Positions 19,941-29,814 of a DNA stretch of 64,000 bases are shown here, piece after piece. A program made the position numbers and the translations under genes. The number at the start of each line of letters is the position of its first letter. The first letter of the stretch is position 1. A model generated the notes under the pieces. The model made no database searches and was not told the DNA's origin. It worked only from the letters and a program-made list of their open reading frames with translations. This DNA is from Phaeodactylum tricornutum CCAP 1055/1 (lineage: Eukaryota; Bacillariophyta; Bacillariophyceae; Surirellales; Neidiaceae): positions 62,001-126,000 of the forward strand of contig NC_011695.1 of NCBI RefSeq assembly GCF_000150955.2, given 5' to 3'.

Positions 19941-20920
19941 ACTTGTAATATCAAAGTACTACGCCAGCGAATGAATGTAGAGAGATGGGTTCGAACACGA
20001 AAAAGGCTGGGTGTCGATATTCCACGAGTGGAGGGTCAGTGAATCTCGCGATTCCGTGAACGAAAAACGGATGGCAGACATACTTCGGAAACGTCAGTGT
20101 CGTTTCCGGATGGATCGGACGAACACAAGAATGGGTTTGTCCCGTATCTAACAGTAAGAGAAGCAGCAGATTGGGCCTGTATGTCGCACGATAAACACGG
20201 GTCAGAAGCGAACCTGTCCCCCATTTCGGCGCTCGAGCTCTGCGTTCCAGTAGAAAAAGCACTCTCGACGCCTCACATTTTCGCGGAACCATCAAGATCG
20301 AACGGTCGGTCGGCTTGACGCGGACAGTCGCTGCTTCAGAGTCCATCGATCGATCGACCACGCGGAACAATCCGTTACGTGCACAACCAACAATCCCAGC
20401 AATTCACGTATTCAAGGCGCTCACAAGCTACTGGTTCCAAGGTATGTTGAAGGAGTCTTTCTGCCCTGTAGAGTCCTGTAAAGTGAGAGACTGAGGATAC
20501 GATGAGATGCTAAGCGAAAGGTACCCAACGATCGTCATGCGAAGACAAATCCATGAGAAGAAAATGCACTGCCCATGACGAATCTATGATTCTCGCGAAC
20601 CCAATCGTGTGCGCATTGAATCGACCACAATTCTCCGAGGCCTGGCAAAATTTCAGCATGGTTTGGATCGTTTTCGTCGTCCTTGTCCTTGCAGTCGACC
20701 TCGTTGGCGTCCCTTCGTGTATCTTGACTTGATTCGAAACATAGCCGATGATTCTATGCATTTTAAAGTTTGAGATCACAATGCAGAGACATCTTCTCTG
20801 TGTATGCGTGACAACATATTTTCCATTGTGAGGCTTGCAATGTTCATTTACATTTGTGTTGTGCACCCTTTCCTGGCACTCTCTTTTTCATCCCATCGTT
20901 CTGTTTTTGACCATCAGAAT
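19941..20920. other. Divergent spacer between RRM and Mpv17 genes
   Basis: About 980 bp without a convincing gene. Open frames on both strands here are short, overlap each other and show no domain. An alternative in-frame ATG for the Mpv17 gene lies at 20804. No element could be named beyond presumed promoters of both flanking genes. Confidence 0.5.
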
Positions 20921-21679
20921 ATGGCACTGACAAATCTGCTACAAAGTGTCCTTGTTTTTTTTCTCTGTGGCCTAACGCTATCAACGGCACGAGGATTCTC
21001 CATCACCCACTATCGTCGAATACAATTGGCGTCTTCATCACCGGCTACCCTGCTCACGCTTCGAGGAGGAGAACAAGACCAAGAACAGACAACTCAACAG
21101 AATCTCTCGACTGCAATGGCGATACCTTTGGCTAATTTTGGCAAGGCATACGCTAGTTCACTGGATGCCCGACCCATCTTGACCAAGAGTGTTACGGCGG
21201 GCTGTATTTTTGCAGTCTCAGACTACCTGGCACAGCGATTGGAATCATCCGGAAGTCGCGAACGAAAAATCAATCCTACCAGGCTGCTCACATCAGCCGC
21301 CGTCGGATTGTTTTACTTCGGACCCGCCGCACACGCGTGGTACAATATGATATTCCAACTGCTTCCAGGGACTTCCCTTGTTTCGACGCTACAGAAAGCT
21401 GTCATGGGACAGTTGTTCTTCGGACCATCATTTACATGCATCTTTTTCGCGACGAGCTTGATGCAATCAGGAAATTTTACAATCGCGAATTGGCTGCGGA
21501 AGATTCGGCAAGATTTGCCCGGAGCATGGCTGGCAGGGGCTAGCTTTTGGCCTCTGGTGGATCTGGTCAGCTTTTCAATGATTTCGAAGGAATGGATTCC
21601 GCTATTCGTAAATATGTGCTCGTTGGTCTGGACAATTTATCTATCCAGTATTGCTAATCGGGGAAGCAAGTCAAGCTAG
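20921..21679 (+). CDS. Mpv17/PMP22-family membrane protein
   Basis: Small integral membrane protein of the Mpv17/PMP22/Sym1 family, which occurs in mitochondrial inner, peroxisomal and plastid membranes; its transport role is not settled. Family features are visible: TKSVTAGCIFAVSDYLAQ near the start of the core, YFGPAAHAWYN, QLFFGPSF, and the closing segment WLAGASFWPLVDLVSF...PLFVNMCSLVWTIYLS. Four membrane segments are expected. The ATG at 20921 gives 252 residues and a clean signal-peptide-like start (LLQSVLVFFLCGLTLSTARGFS), which would suit the secretory or plastid route. The in-frame ATG at 20804 would add 39 residues with a second hydrophobic stretch. An AT microsatellite follows the gene. 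Confidence 0.85.
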   Translation: MALTNLLQSVLVFFLCGLTLSTARGFSITHYRRIQLASSSPATLLTLRGGEQDQEQTTQQNLSTAMAIPLANFGKAYASSLDARPILTKSVTAGCIFAVSDYLAQRLESSGSRERKINPTRLLTSAAVGLFYFGPAAHAWYNMIFQLLPGTSLVSTLQKAVMGQLFFGPSFTCIFFATSLMQSGNFTIANWLRKIRQDLPGAWLAGASFWPLVDLVSFSMISKEWIPLFVNMCSLVWTIYLSSIANRGSKSS

Positions 21680-21765
21680 CTCGCATTTGTGTGTACCGCT
21701 AAAAGGCAAATTCCATTCGGGTGTGGGACGTCTACCTGCAGACCGCTACTTACAATAGCTTGCCC

Positions 21766-21786
21766 TATATATATATATATATATAT
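21766..21786. repeat. (AT)n microsatellite
   Basis: An uninterrupted alternation of A and T of about 21 bp in the short spacer between the converging Mpv17 and APP1 genes. It is likely length-polymorphic. Confidence 0.9.
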
Positions 21787-21884
21787 TTGTAATAAAATCG
21801 TATGACGCTGTATTTTAGTTGCCTTTGTGCGCACCCGATGGATTGTATAGACTGTAGCGGCATCTCCGAGTCTCTGCGGGTCTT

Positions 21885-22928
21885 CTAAAATACAAAAGTC
21901 GCTTGAGCGCGAGCAATATCTCGTTCCAGGTCAGCCCACTTGTCACTTTCTCGCGGGACGTCTGCCAATCGCTGACAGGAGGCCGCAATTACACTATCCA
22001 GTCCATCCATGCTCATAAATCCTAGTTGCACTGCCGCCACGGCGGCTCCAACGTACGTTCGAAAGAAAATGACCGGTCGTCCGTTAATAATTTTGGGTGG
22101 CGGCACCGTTACGGACCCAATTTTGTCGGCCACTACGTGTAGAAAGACGGCTTTGACGACTTCCGGATATTCGCGTAACATGGTTTCACCGGCTTCTTGG
22201 TCCAGTTCGCCAGTATCGCCAACGTACACGTACTGGAATATGATTCCGGTTGGATCCTGTTGCAGGAGTCGCTCAAAATTAGTAAACTTCCGAAACCCCT
22301 TACGGTCCTGCGCGATCCATTCCGCCACGCTACCGTACAACACCGGTCCCACGCCCCAATTGCTAACCCCCGCCGTTTCGCCTGCCTGGCGCAGAGCCAT
22401 TACCAAGGGCGAATCATCCTTCAGCTGCAAAGCAATTTTGAATTCTTCGGCGCGAGCGGTTAGAATGGCAATTTTGGGAGGGGCGACGGCAAGGGCAGGA
22501 TTGGATACTGTTGGTGACGAGGCTACTCCCAAACTCATTTGTAGCATGAATTCGGCCACACCAGGATACATTTCACCACGGGGATATTGAACATCGATTC
22601 CACCCAAGGCGACGCCCGCAACATTGACTCCACCCGAAGATTTGAGTGTATCGTCGACGTCACTAATAACTTGAGTAAAGAGCGGTTTGTCGCCGTTGCT
22701 GGAATCGGAAAGAGCAGCGTAGACGCGCGTACCGGTATCAGTCGATTCCAAGGTGAACAAGGTAGGAAATCTCGTTTTCCGTAACGCCCGAGGGAATGGA
22801 GCTCTCGAGAATAGACCCCTCTGCTTTCGGGAGACCGCGAAACAATCGACCGGAGTCGATAACAAAAGAATTCCCCAAATAATGAACAGCGATGCTGTGA
22901 CTTTGCACTCAAACCTAGAATAAGCCAT
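21885..22928 (-). CDS. APP1-type phosphatase domain protein (HAD-like), plastid/secretory targeted
   Basis: 347 residues; ATG at 22928. Residues 86-100 hold the HAD-like acid motif ISDVDDTLKSSGG (D90, D92, T94), and the later motif YVYVGDTGELDQEAG supplies the metal-binding acids. This DxDxT plus GDTGExD pattern is that of the APP1 (DUF2183) phosphatidate phosphatase catalytic domain of fungi and bacteria. A phosphatase acting on phosphatidate or a related lipid is therefore plausible, though the substrate cannot be read from sequence. The N-terminus (ASLFIIWGILLLSTPVDCFAVSR) is a signal peptide with a Cys-Phe-Ala junction, and the following 30 residues are basic, like a diatom transit peptide. 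It is divergent from the CD2BP2 gene across a 553-bp spacer with a palindromic CRE. Confidence 0.8.
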   Translation of the reverse strand: MAYSRFECKVTASLFIIWGILLLSTPVDCFAVSRKQRGLFSRAPFPRALRKTRFPTLFTLESTDTGTRVYAALSDSSNGDKPLFTQVISDVDDTLKSSGGVNVAGVALGGIDVQYPRGEMYPGVAEFMLQMSLGVASSPTVSNPALAVAPPKIAILTARAEEFKIALQLKDDSPLVMALRQAGETAGVSNWGVGPVLYGSVAEWIAQDRKGFRKFTNFERLLQQDPTGIIFQYVYVGDTGELDQEAGETMLREYPEVVKAVFLHVVADKIGSVTVPPPKIINGRPVIFFRTYVGAAVAAVQLGFMSMDGLDSVIAASCQRLADVPRESDKWADLERDIARAQATFVF

Positions 22929-23481
22929 GACGAAACTCTGGACGCAGTCGCCCCTTCCGGATGTGTGCTACAACAGCTTCCACATGTGCTACATTAGATC
23001 AAGAAGTCGCATCGTCGACTCCACAAAGGCTTGGACGAATGGGAACATGAGCTGCATCCGTTTCGTGATCAAATCCGGGTCTTTTTACAGTTCTTTCACA
23101 GTCAATTCTCTGACGGATGTTCGTGACTGACTGTGACGTCACTATCTCTAGAATGGAGAGGTTCGTTGCCCTGCACAAACGTACGTCGTCCAAAAGCAGG
23201 GTTTGTATTCTGTGGACTGTCATGTCAGTCCACTATGAGCTTGCTAGCTAGAGAGAGAGAGATACCATAGCTATCGATGCGAATCACACACGGTCAACTT
23301 TCAACATCCATCGCCTCGCCAATCGCAACCCACAGCAAGGTAGGTAGCCAGCCAGCCAGCCTTTTGCAACGAGTGACGGTGAAATAAACTGTTCCCAAAG
23401 CCCAGGGACCTGCAGTACGGTAGACCTGGGATTGATCGCCGGAATCCGAGTCTGCGATACGCAACGCCTCGATTCTCGATC
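22929..23481. promoter_or_regulatory. Divergent promoter spacer, APP1/CD2BP2
   Basis: 553 bp between two start codons. It carries TTTCACAGTCA at 23094-23104 and a full palindromic CRE, TGACGTCA, at 23134-23141. It also has short CCAG and GA runs (CCAGCCAGCCAGCC near 23347; GAGAGAGAGA near 23257). No gene is seen. Confidence 0.5.
23134..23141. promoter_or_regulatory. Palindromic CRE-like site TGACGTCA
   Basis: A perfect consensus for bZIP (CREB/ATF-like) factors, about 205 bp from the APP1 start and 340 bp from the CD2BP2 start. The TGACGT half-site is known in this diatom as a CO2/cAMP-responsive element; activity here is inference. Confidence 0.45.
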
Positions 23482-24696
23482 ATGTCGGGCATTGGGAGAG
23501 GTGATGGCAAGAGTCACCCCCGTGGCTTCCCGAGCCGCGGCACGGTTCGCTTCGCGGAAGGAACCCAGGGACCGAGTCACTCAGCATTGACGATGGTCAC
23601 GAGAGGAGGCGATGATGACGATACGAAGCTCGAAGAGACGACGCCCCGACGGAAACGCCCCCGTCACGAGCGGCCCAACGAAGATGAGATCGACGATGTG
23701 GATGAATGGAATGATACAGAGGAGCAAGAGGATGATGCACCCAGCGTACCGACAGAGCACGAACTCTTGCAAGCCAAACAAGAGCGACGGAGAAAACGAG
23801 AGAAGGGTGGTCCGGAATTAGAAGGCGACGAGGTTTCCAAAGAGGGCAGAACTAGTATAGATAACAGCACATCCCTGGCTTCAGAAGGCATCGAAATTGA
23901 ACCGTTCCATATGCATCAAGAGTCTTCGGACGGAACTGGCTATTTTGATGGCGATACGTACGTTTTCCGCAAGGTTCAAGAGGAAGACGAAGAACCGGAT
24001 GCTTGGTTAGAATCGCTCAGCAGTCGTAACGACGAAAGTGAAAGAGAACAGCGAGGACACCAGCCACTCACCAAACCGCAACCTGACTTTGAGAAGAGCA
24101 ACATGGACGATTGGCCCAAGGAATCCTTGTACGCAAAAATTATTCCTCTCGTGAGTGATACAGAAACTGTTATGCAAGCTATCGCGCGCTACGGGCATTT
24201 ACTCAAGCGCAAGCATAAAACTGGTGCGAATATCGGAAGCAACAATGCCAACGACGAATCTCGCAAATTCGCGCAATCCGCATTGAACGACCTGACCGGA
24301 GCTGCGAACGCACTATTGCTTAAAGGAAACGTTGATATCTACCAAAAAACAAGGAAAGAGCTCGTTTGCCAGCTACCTCCTCAACTAGGACGAATGAAGA
24401 CAGCAACCAAACAAAAAGCGCTTTGGGAATACATGGGCAATCAAGATGGAGCAATTCACGGTCCATTTACCACCGAGCAGATGCATGGATGGATTGCCCA
24501 AGGATACTTTGTTGGTCCCACAGCGGTTCAAGTTCGATCAGTGATCGAACAGCCCAAAGAGACAAGCCTAAAAGACGACCTATTGTCCGATCTGATGGAT
24601 GACGACGATGACACCGCGGCCACACCATCTGCGCTCGAGAGCGTTCGCGGAGATTGGATGCAATCGGACCAGGTGGTATTTACTAGCTATACTTAG
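23482..24696 (+). CDS. CD2BP2: CD2BP2/LIN1-like U5 snRNP protein with GYF domain
   Basis: Homologue of human CD2BP2 (U5-52K) and yeast Lin1, an assembly factor of the U5 and tri-snRNP in the nucleus. The 404-residue protein has the usual layout. A disordered, charged N-terminus with basic clusters (RRKRPRHERP) is followed by the family motif GIEIEPFHMHQE with GYFDGDTYVFRK (about 137-160). After acidic and Gln-rich middle parts comes a C-terminal GYF domain from W315 (WEYMGNQDGAIHGPFTTEQM) to GYF at 341-343, which binds proline-rich ligands. The tail is acidic. The ATG at 23482 is the first good start. No intron is seen. Confidence 0.9.
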   Translation: MSGIGRGDGKSHPRGFPSRGTVRFAEGTQGPSHSALTMVTRGGDDDDTKLEETTPRRKRPRHERPNEDEIDDVDEWNDTEEQEDDAPSVPTEHELLQAKQERRRKREKGGPELEGDEVSKEGRTSIDNSTSLASEGIEIEPFHMHQESSDGTGYFDGDTYVFRKVQEEDEEPDAWLESLSSRNDESEREQRGHQPLTKPQPDFEKSNMDDWPKESLYAKIIPLVSDTETVMQAIARYGHLLKRKHKTGANIGSNNANDESRKFAQSALNDLTGAANALLLKGNVDIYQKTRKELVCQLPPQLGRMKTATKQKALWEYMGNQDGAIHGPFTTEQMHGWIAQGYFVGPTAVQVRSVIEQPKETSLKDDLLSDLMDDDDDTAATPSALESVRGDWMQSDQVVFTSYT

Positions 24697-25121
24697 CATT
24701 AAACGTTTTCGACGCTATATCAAGAAGGATGGACGATTCCTTGAGGTTACCTTTCGCCCATGGCGGTATTTATCAAAATTGGACCGCCACTAGGTATGCC
24801 CGTTTTCTAGATATTTTGCGCCTTTTGACTGCTTTGTCGACTTCACATGTTGTTGTCGGGGAATAGCATGTAGCTCGTTCTAGCTAGCGATCACATGTCT
24901 GAAGGAACTGCTAGAAAAATTGCAACAGACGCAACCTCTATCCTTTTAGATTTATCAAATTGGACATGATCTTTACCGAGGTCATCACCCATACATTAAT
25001 TGCCTGTAATTTTTCTAAATAGAAGGCTTATCAATCCCTCCTTGTGCTTTCTTTGATCCAAATTTCCTGAATATTGTGAGAGCGGGAATGAAACCGGAAA
25101 TCGTCGTATGGCTACCTTTGA
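24697..25121. other. Spacer between converging CD2BP2 and HSF genes
   Basis: 425 bp, AT-rich, with no gene or recognisable element. It should hold two 3' UTRs. Confidence 0.5.
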
Positions 25122-26665
25122 TCAAGGACGTCGCAGCCTCTGGTTGAGCTGCTCCTGCTCTTTGAGTACAATCATTTGGTAGAGCACAGGATCAGTTTCT
25201 CGCAGACTTTCCAGTGAAGCTAGAGGGAAGGATGTCTGATCCCGTCCAACGCCTTGTAACGTCCTCATATCTGGAGCAATGTTTTGGTGCTGGCTAGCGG
25301 AGTAACCGAGGCTAGCCAAGAGAAGTGATCTAGCATCAGATGATATATTCACTAAATTCTGTAGTTGCATCTGTGTTTGATGGTGATAATGCTGCAAATG
25401 ATCCTGCTCAGCCGCGTGACGTTGGAACAACGCCTGGCGGGCGGCATGCTGTCTACCAGCTTCATTGGCCTGGAATATTTGCAGCTGTCTCTCCATCGCT
25501 AGACGGCCACTTTGCTGCGACTCCAGCATCTGCTGTATAGCTGTGCTGCTACTGAACGATCTCAAATCAAGTGACCGTTGCAATTGAACATCTGAACTGG
25601 ACGTGTTTTCCTCTTGAATGTGTTGAAGCCTGAAAAGGCGCATCACCTGTCGCTCTGAAAAAGTCGCTCCACTAGAGTGAGGCAGGAAATTACTGCATGG
25701 AACGCCGAAAAAATTTGATGACAATTGGAGCCTTACAGGTAATCCGGCTTCTATCGTAGCTACCGGCGGCAAAACACCTGCGAACTGTGCATTGTGGCGC
25801 ATTTCGGCATATACTGAATTTCCATGTCGTGTTATGGCAGGTGCTTGGCTTTTCCGTCCACTCCTTATACCCTTCAGCTCATCTAATCTACCCTTTTTGA
25901 ATAGTACATGGTGGTATGCAATAGCATTTGGTGGCACTCTCTGTCCTGCAACGCGCTTGAACCCCCTTTGAAAGGGCCAATGAGAGAGACAAACTTTTAG
26001 GTTTGAAAAGGTAAGGAGTGCATCGTCTGACGTCGGGGTCGATACGTACCATCGATTCAGCTTCCTGGTGAAACTTTCGAACTTTGTTCCATAAAAGTAT
26101 GGAGACAAGACTTTGCTGGAAAACAGCTGCGGTGCTAGTGCGAACCCTTCTCCATCTGTTAGCCACCACATCACGTCCTTCAAGGCTTCGGTCTCAAGCA
26201 ACTCCATGAGTTTCTCGGGAAAGGTCCGATAGGCTACGTCGAGATGCTTCCCCAAAGTTGATGATTCAAGGTTTTGCTTCGATGTCTTGTATTGTACGAT
26301 ACTCACTTTCCCATCTTTGAAGAGTTTGGAGGGAGCATTGTTTTCGCGTGTCCCGTCATTGTGAATTGCATCACTTTCTGCTGTTGCAAAAGAGGCTTTC
26401 TCATTTAGGATTTGAGTCGCTTCAGTCTTTGGGCTTTCGAGCAATTTAACACTGCTGGCCGCTCTGAGTGAATCGACAAATCGGTCATTTGTATTTTTCC
26501 CTTGAGTTCTTGGTCGCTTGATCCCAACGCGCGCTTCGTAAAGAATTGATTGTTTAAGTACTAGTCGGCGTTTTTTTGCCTCAAAAACGATGCTATATCG
26601 TGGCGTTGGCCTCTCTCGCCGCACTTACCGTCAGGCGAGCCTCCTTGATTCGCTACTCTATCCAT
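25122..26665 (-). CDS. HSF: Heat shock transcription factor (HSF), with in-frame intron
   Basis: DNA-binding HSF of the diatom-expanded family. The HSF domain begins near FPEKLMELLETEALKDVMWW and continues through the recognition helix (FESFTRKLNRW) to GFKRV and HHVLFKKGR. Between LNRW and GFKRV lies a 28-residue insert that breaks the domain. At the DNA level it is an 84-nt GTACGT...CAAAG segment (26049-25966) with exact splice sites, and its removal restores LNRWGFKRV, so it is almost certainly an intron without a stop. The frame has no ATG near its start. A small upstream exon with ATG at 26665 (MDRVANQGGSPD) ends in a GTAAGT site at 26628; it could join at 26560 or 26533. The rest is Gln-rich (QQMLESQQSGRLAMERQLQIFQ), suggesting a coiled coil or activation region. 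Confidence 0.85.
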
Positions 26666-29467
26666 TTTCACGTCGGTCAACCTGGCCCGCTTCTTCCCTA
26701 TATTATTTGTAGTTTTCTTGCTCACGGTTCAACGAACACGTCTTGTCCTTTTCTCAGCTGTAGCAAAAAGTTTCCCCGCCCACTTTTCTCTGTTCATATC
26801 ATCCACGCAGTGCTTACGCATTGTCCACGAGCCATACAGCAGGAGAAGGCATGCTGTTTCGACTACAGCTGGGCTATTGTCATACTCCATCAACTATAAG
26901 AAGATTTCGGCCCTTCAAAACTTCACAACATCGAAGCAGTCTTCGGCAAGAGAAATCTGATGTTTATATATGCAACACCCCGTGACAAGCTGACTGTGAA
27001 CATTTAACATTTTCAGATTTGAACGGATTTCTGTCGCGGTAAATCCAGCCTTCTGTGTTAATTGGAACATCTATTTTCGGAGCATTTATTATTGATTCTT
27101 TTTATATCTATCTAAAGCCAATTTTAGATTAATGGAACTTCGATGGTGTTTGCATTATATTAGAGAAATACAAGTACTACAGCAATCTTTGGTTTTCTAG
27201 AGAGGGTAGATCCTTTTTATAGAGCCAGTCGACGGAGTCTCTCCTGGTACGCGTTGCGAATCTTTCAGTTACTAATGGTTCGTGGACGTCAGGAACGACG
27301 ATATCTAGCTAGAGTTCTGACGAAAGCGCTGGAGCAATATGTCGTAAACCTCGGTATGGCATCCTCACAACTATAGGATTCTTTTTTTTAACACCTTAAA
27401 ATAAGTAAGATTTCTCCGGTGTGCATTTTCATAAACATTTCGATTCAATCGGCTGGTGAAACAAGATTGACTTTCAGTAATTAATAAAATGAGTCTTGCT
27501 TCAGGTTCAGACGGATTTACTAATGTAGAGTTAAAAACGGAACTTTCTCTAAATACAGCCTGCATTGATTCTCGAAATCTGGGGGAAAAACATGACGTTG
27601 CATCACTTGAAGTTCGAGGTTTTCACGCATTCCTGTATACCATTATAAACAAGGGAAGCCGAAACATCGGAAATACCCTTTGTAGTGCTTCATACCGAAC
27701 CGTTTGACACGGGTTTGACAGTGAGTGTGAATCTAGTAGTGATGAGACGTTCAATGCGCGTTAACTACGTCGTTCAGATCGATTCCGTCGGACGTGATCA
27801 ACTATTACCATTCTGAATGTTGTTGCAATCTACCACTTTTTCCTCAACGTTGGAAGCAAATACAAAATAAAGTTTCACATCATCTCATTTGAAAAAAGTA
27901 ATACCCGCTTCTACGCCTGATTGATTTCGAATGTTTTGCTACTTGTATCTCGACTGACGTTTTGAGTAAAATGGGTCACCGTATCACCGCTTTCTACATT
28001 TCCATCTCTTCCAGTTTTCACTGTGAAAAAGAAGACAAAAAAACCAATCTAATAAAGGAGTGCTGACAGGCACAATTCGTGTAAAAAGAGTTGGGTCGAA
28101 TAACAAGCAAATAGACACCAAATCTAGAGTAGTATAATCTCAGGAGGTGGAGACGAGAGGTGAACCAGCAACAACTTGTGGGATGGGAAGCTTGTGAGAC
28201 GTGGGTAGGCATCTTGTAAGCATGTTAGAATTGTGTGGCAGCTAGAATGTACTGTGCTCCGATATCTCATCAGATTGTGTAGACGACGTGTGTCATCTTC
28301 TCTTTGCCAAGACGACTACCAGAACCATTGACTGGTTCTAGTATGCAGATATCTTTAACAGCTAGAGGCCAAGCCTGGGTAAAGGTGTTGTCAAACACGG
28401 CAGACATCTTGCTCAACTGGCTTCCGATTGTAAGGTGCAGCCCAAGCGAATTGCCGAGAACTTCGTCAAATTTCGCAGGCTCTTCTTTCGCACGGAACCG
28501 AAGCGAGCGTCATGGATACCGTTGGTAGCGGTAACAATAGGACAACGTGGCGCGGTGGTCCTTATAAAGCTTCAGCAGGCATTTTTGCCGTCAATGGTTG
28601 CGATTGCTGTTACCCCGGGGTGAAGGTTGGAATACAAAATGGGACCATATTTTTCTATCACATCTATTGATGCTGATACTCATCCATAGGAATATGAAAG
28701 ACGTCAGAAAATGACAAAACTCTCTAATTGCTTTGGATACTACGCGGTGCCCGACCTTTGTTACTTATACTGACAATTAGCAATTTTTGGTTTACGTTAG
28801 GCCGGATTAGTGATTTTGCGCTTTCTTCGAGGCCGCACTGGTGAACTTCCTCTACAATGTATTGCCGTATACGATATTTTTCCTAATCCCAACCCTATAC
28901 TACTTTGTCTGTGGTCTAACAGTAAGATATTTCGTGTCTATGGTTGTCCTATCTTACATTACATTAATGTGAGGTGTAACAGGTCGGTATCGGACTAGGA
29001 CATTAAAAGATCCTTGCGTTACTCGCAATGGAATGTGCCGAGGTGGAGTTTCATTACGACTGTAGTTGTCTCCTTACAATTGTGTTGTAGAAGCAATGGA
29101 TTTATGGGTGTAGATTTGACCAGAGGGAGTTTCGTACAAACCCGCAACCCTGGTAGATAATATTGTGTTTGAGGATCGCCTGGCAGTTGCGGTGTGTGTG
29201 ATCCAATCCCATCATTTGCTGTGAAGGCATGGATAGGGGATAGCAAGTCCATTGTACTGCGTAAGGGCCGTTCATTCGAGAAGAGAAATCATACTGCAAG
29301 TAATATTGGGATTGTTTTTCGGATAGAAATTGACGAGGGGAGTCTGCAAGGTCGACAGGGAACCGGTTACCACAGTGGTTAAAGTGAGAGATTTGCAATT
29401 TGGCTTGCTCTCGTTTGCTCTCACATCCCGTATTGATAAAACAGGCACTTCTGCACGCAAGGAGAGA
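26666..29467. other. Gene-poor AT-rich region
   Basis: 2.8 kb with no convincing gene. TGACTGTGAA at 26992-27001 is a copy of the shared upstream motif, 327 bp from the HSF start. A minus-strand open stretch of about 79 codons (28273-28509) is locally richer in GC but has no start codon or recognised domain. A probable decayed copia fragment lies near 28.80-29.00 kb and is listed separately. No tRNA was recognised. Confidence 0.5.
28800..29000 (+). mobile_element. Possible decayed Ty1/copia fragment
   Basis: Short pieces resemble the region just after the integrase core of copia polyproteins (a YNVLP-like piece and an RVYGCP-like piece at the expected spacing). It is broken and surrounded by sequence with no recognisable element ends. 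If real, it is an old fossil unrelated in age to the intact copy at 10-16 kb. Low confidence. Confidence 0.3.
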
Positions 29468-29590
29468 ATGTCTACGCAGGAGTGGGCGTTAGCAGCAGTC
29501 TTTTCCGTCCCGGCTTTAGCGTTGGTTGTTTGGGCGAGCCTGGTCAGACGTGAAATGAAAGAGGAACAAGAGCGCAAAAAGATTCATTAA
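29468..29590 (+). CDS. Possible 40-aa single-pass membrane protein
   Basis: From the ATG at 29468 the frame encodes STQEWALAAVFSVPALALVV, then a WASLVRREMKEEQERKKIH tail: one membrane helix followed by a strongly charged end. This is the typical shape of small subunits of photosynthetic or respiratory complexes. The frame is open upstream to 29330 without obvious targeting, so an upstream exon could supply a presequence. I do not recognise the family. An antisense frame overlaps it but looks less protein-like. Confidence 0.35.
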   Translation: MSTQEWALAAVFSVPALALVVWASLVRREMKEEQERKKIH

Positions 29591-29814
29591 AAATGTGATG
29601 TGTTCCACAGAACACACTCCGGTTCTTTTCGAGAAGGGGTGTGTAAAAGTGCGTTTTCTCATGCACCCTGGATAGCATTTAATACTGAAAAAGCCGTGTG
29701 AAACTACTAGTGCATGCGTGTTCAGTCAAAATCACGCGTTAGCTAAGAATGTATTCCAAAAACATGTCTCATATCTGAATAAAGAATACTAACAGACGTA
29801 TTAATTTTCACCAC

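Noticed and set aside
20510-20866. 118-codon minus-strand frame upstream of Mpv17
   Set aside because: No domain and no compositional signal of coding; lies in a divergent spacer.
23347-23362. CCAG tandem run
   Set aside because: Too short to call a satellite; noted only as local simple sequence.
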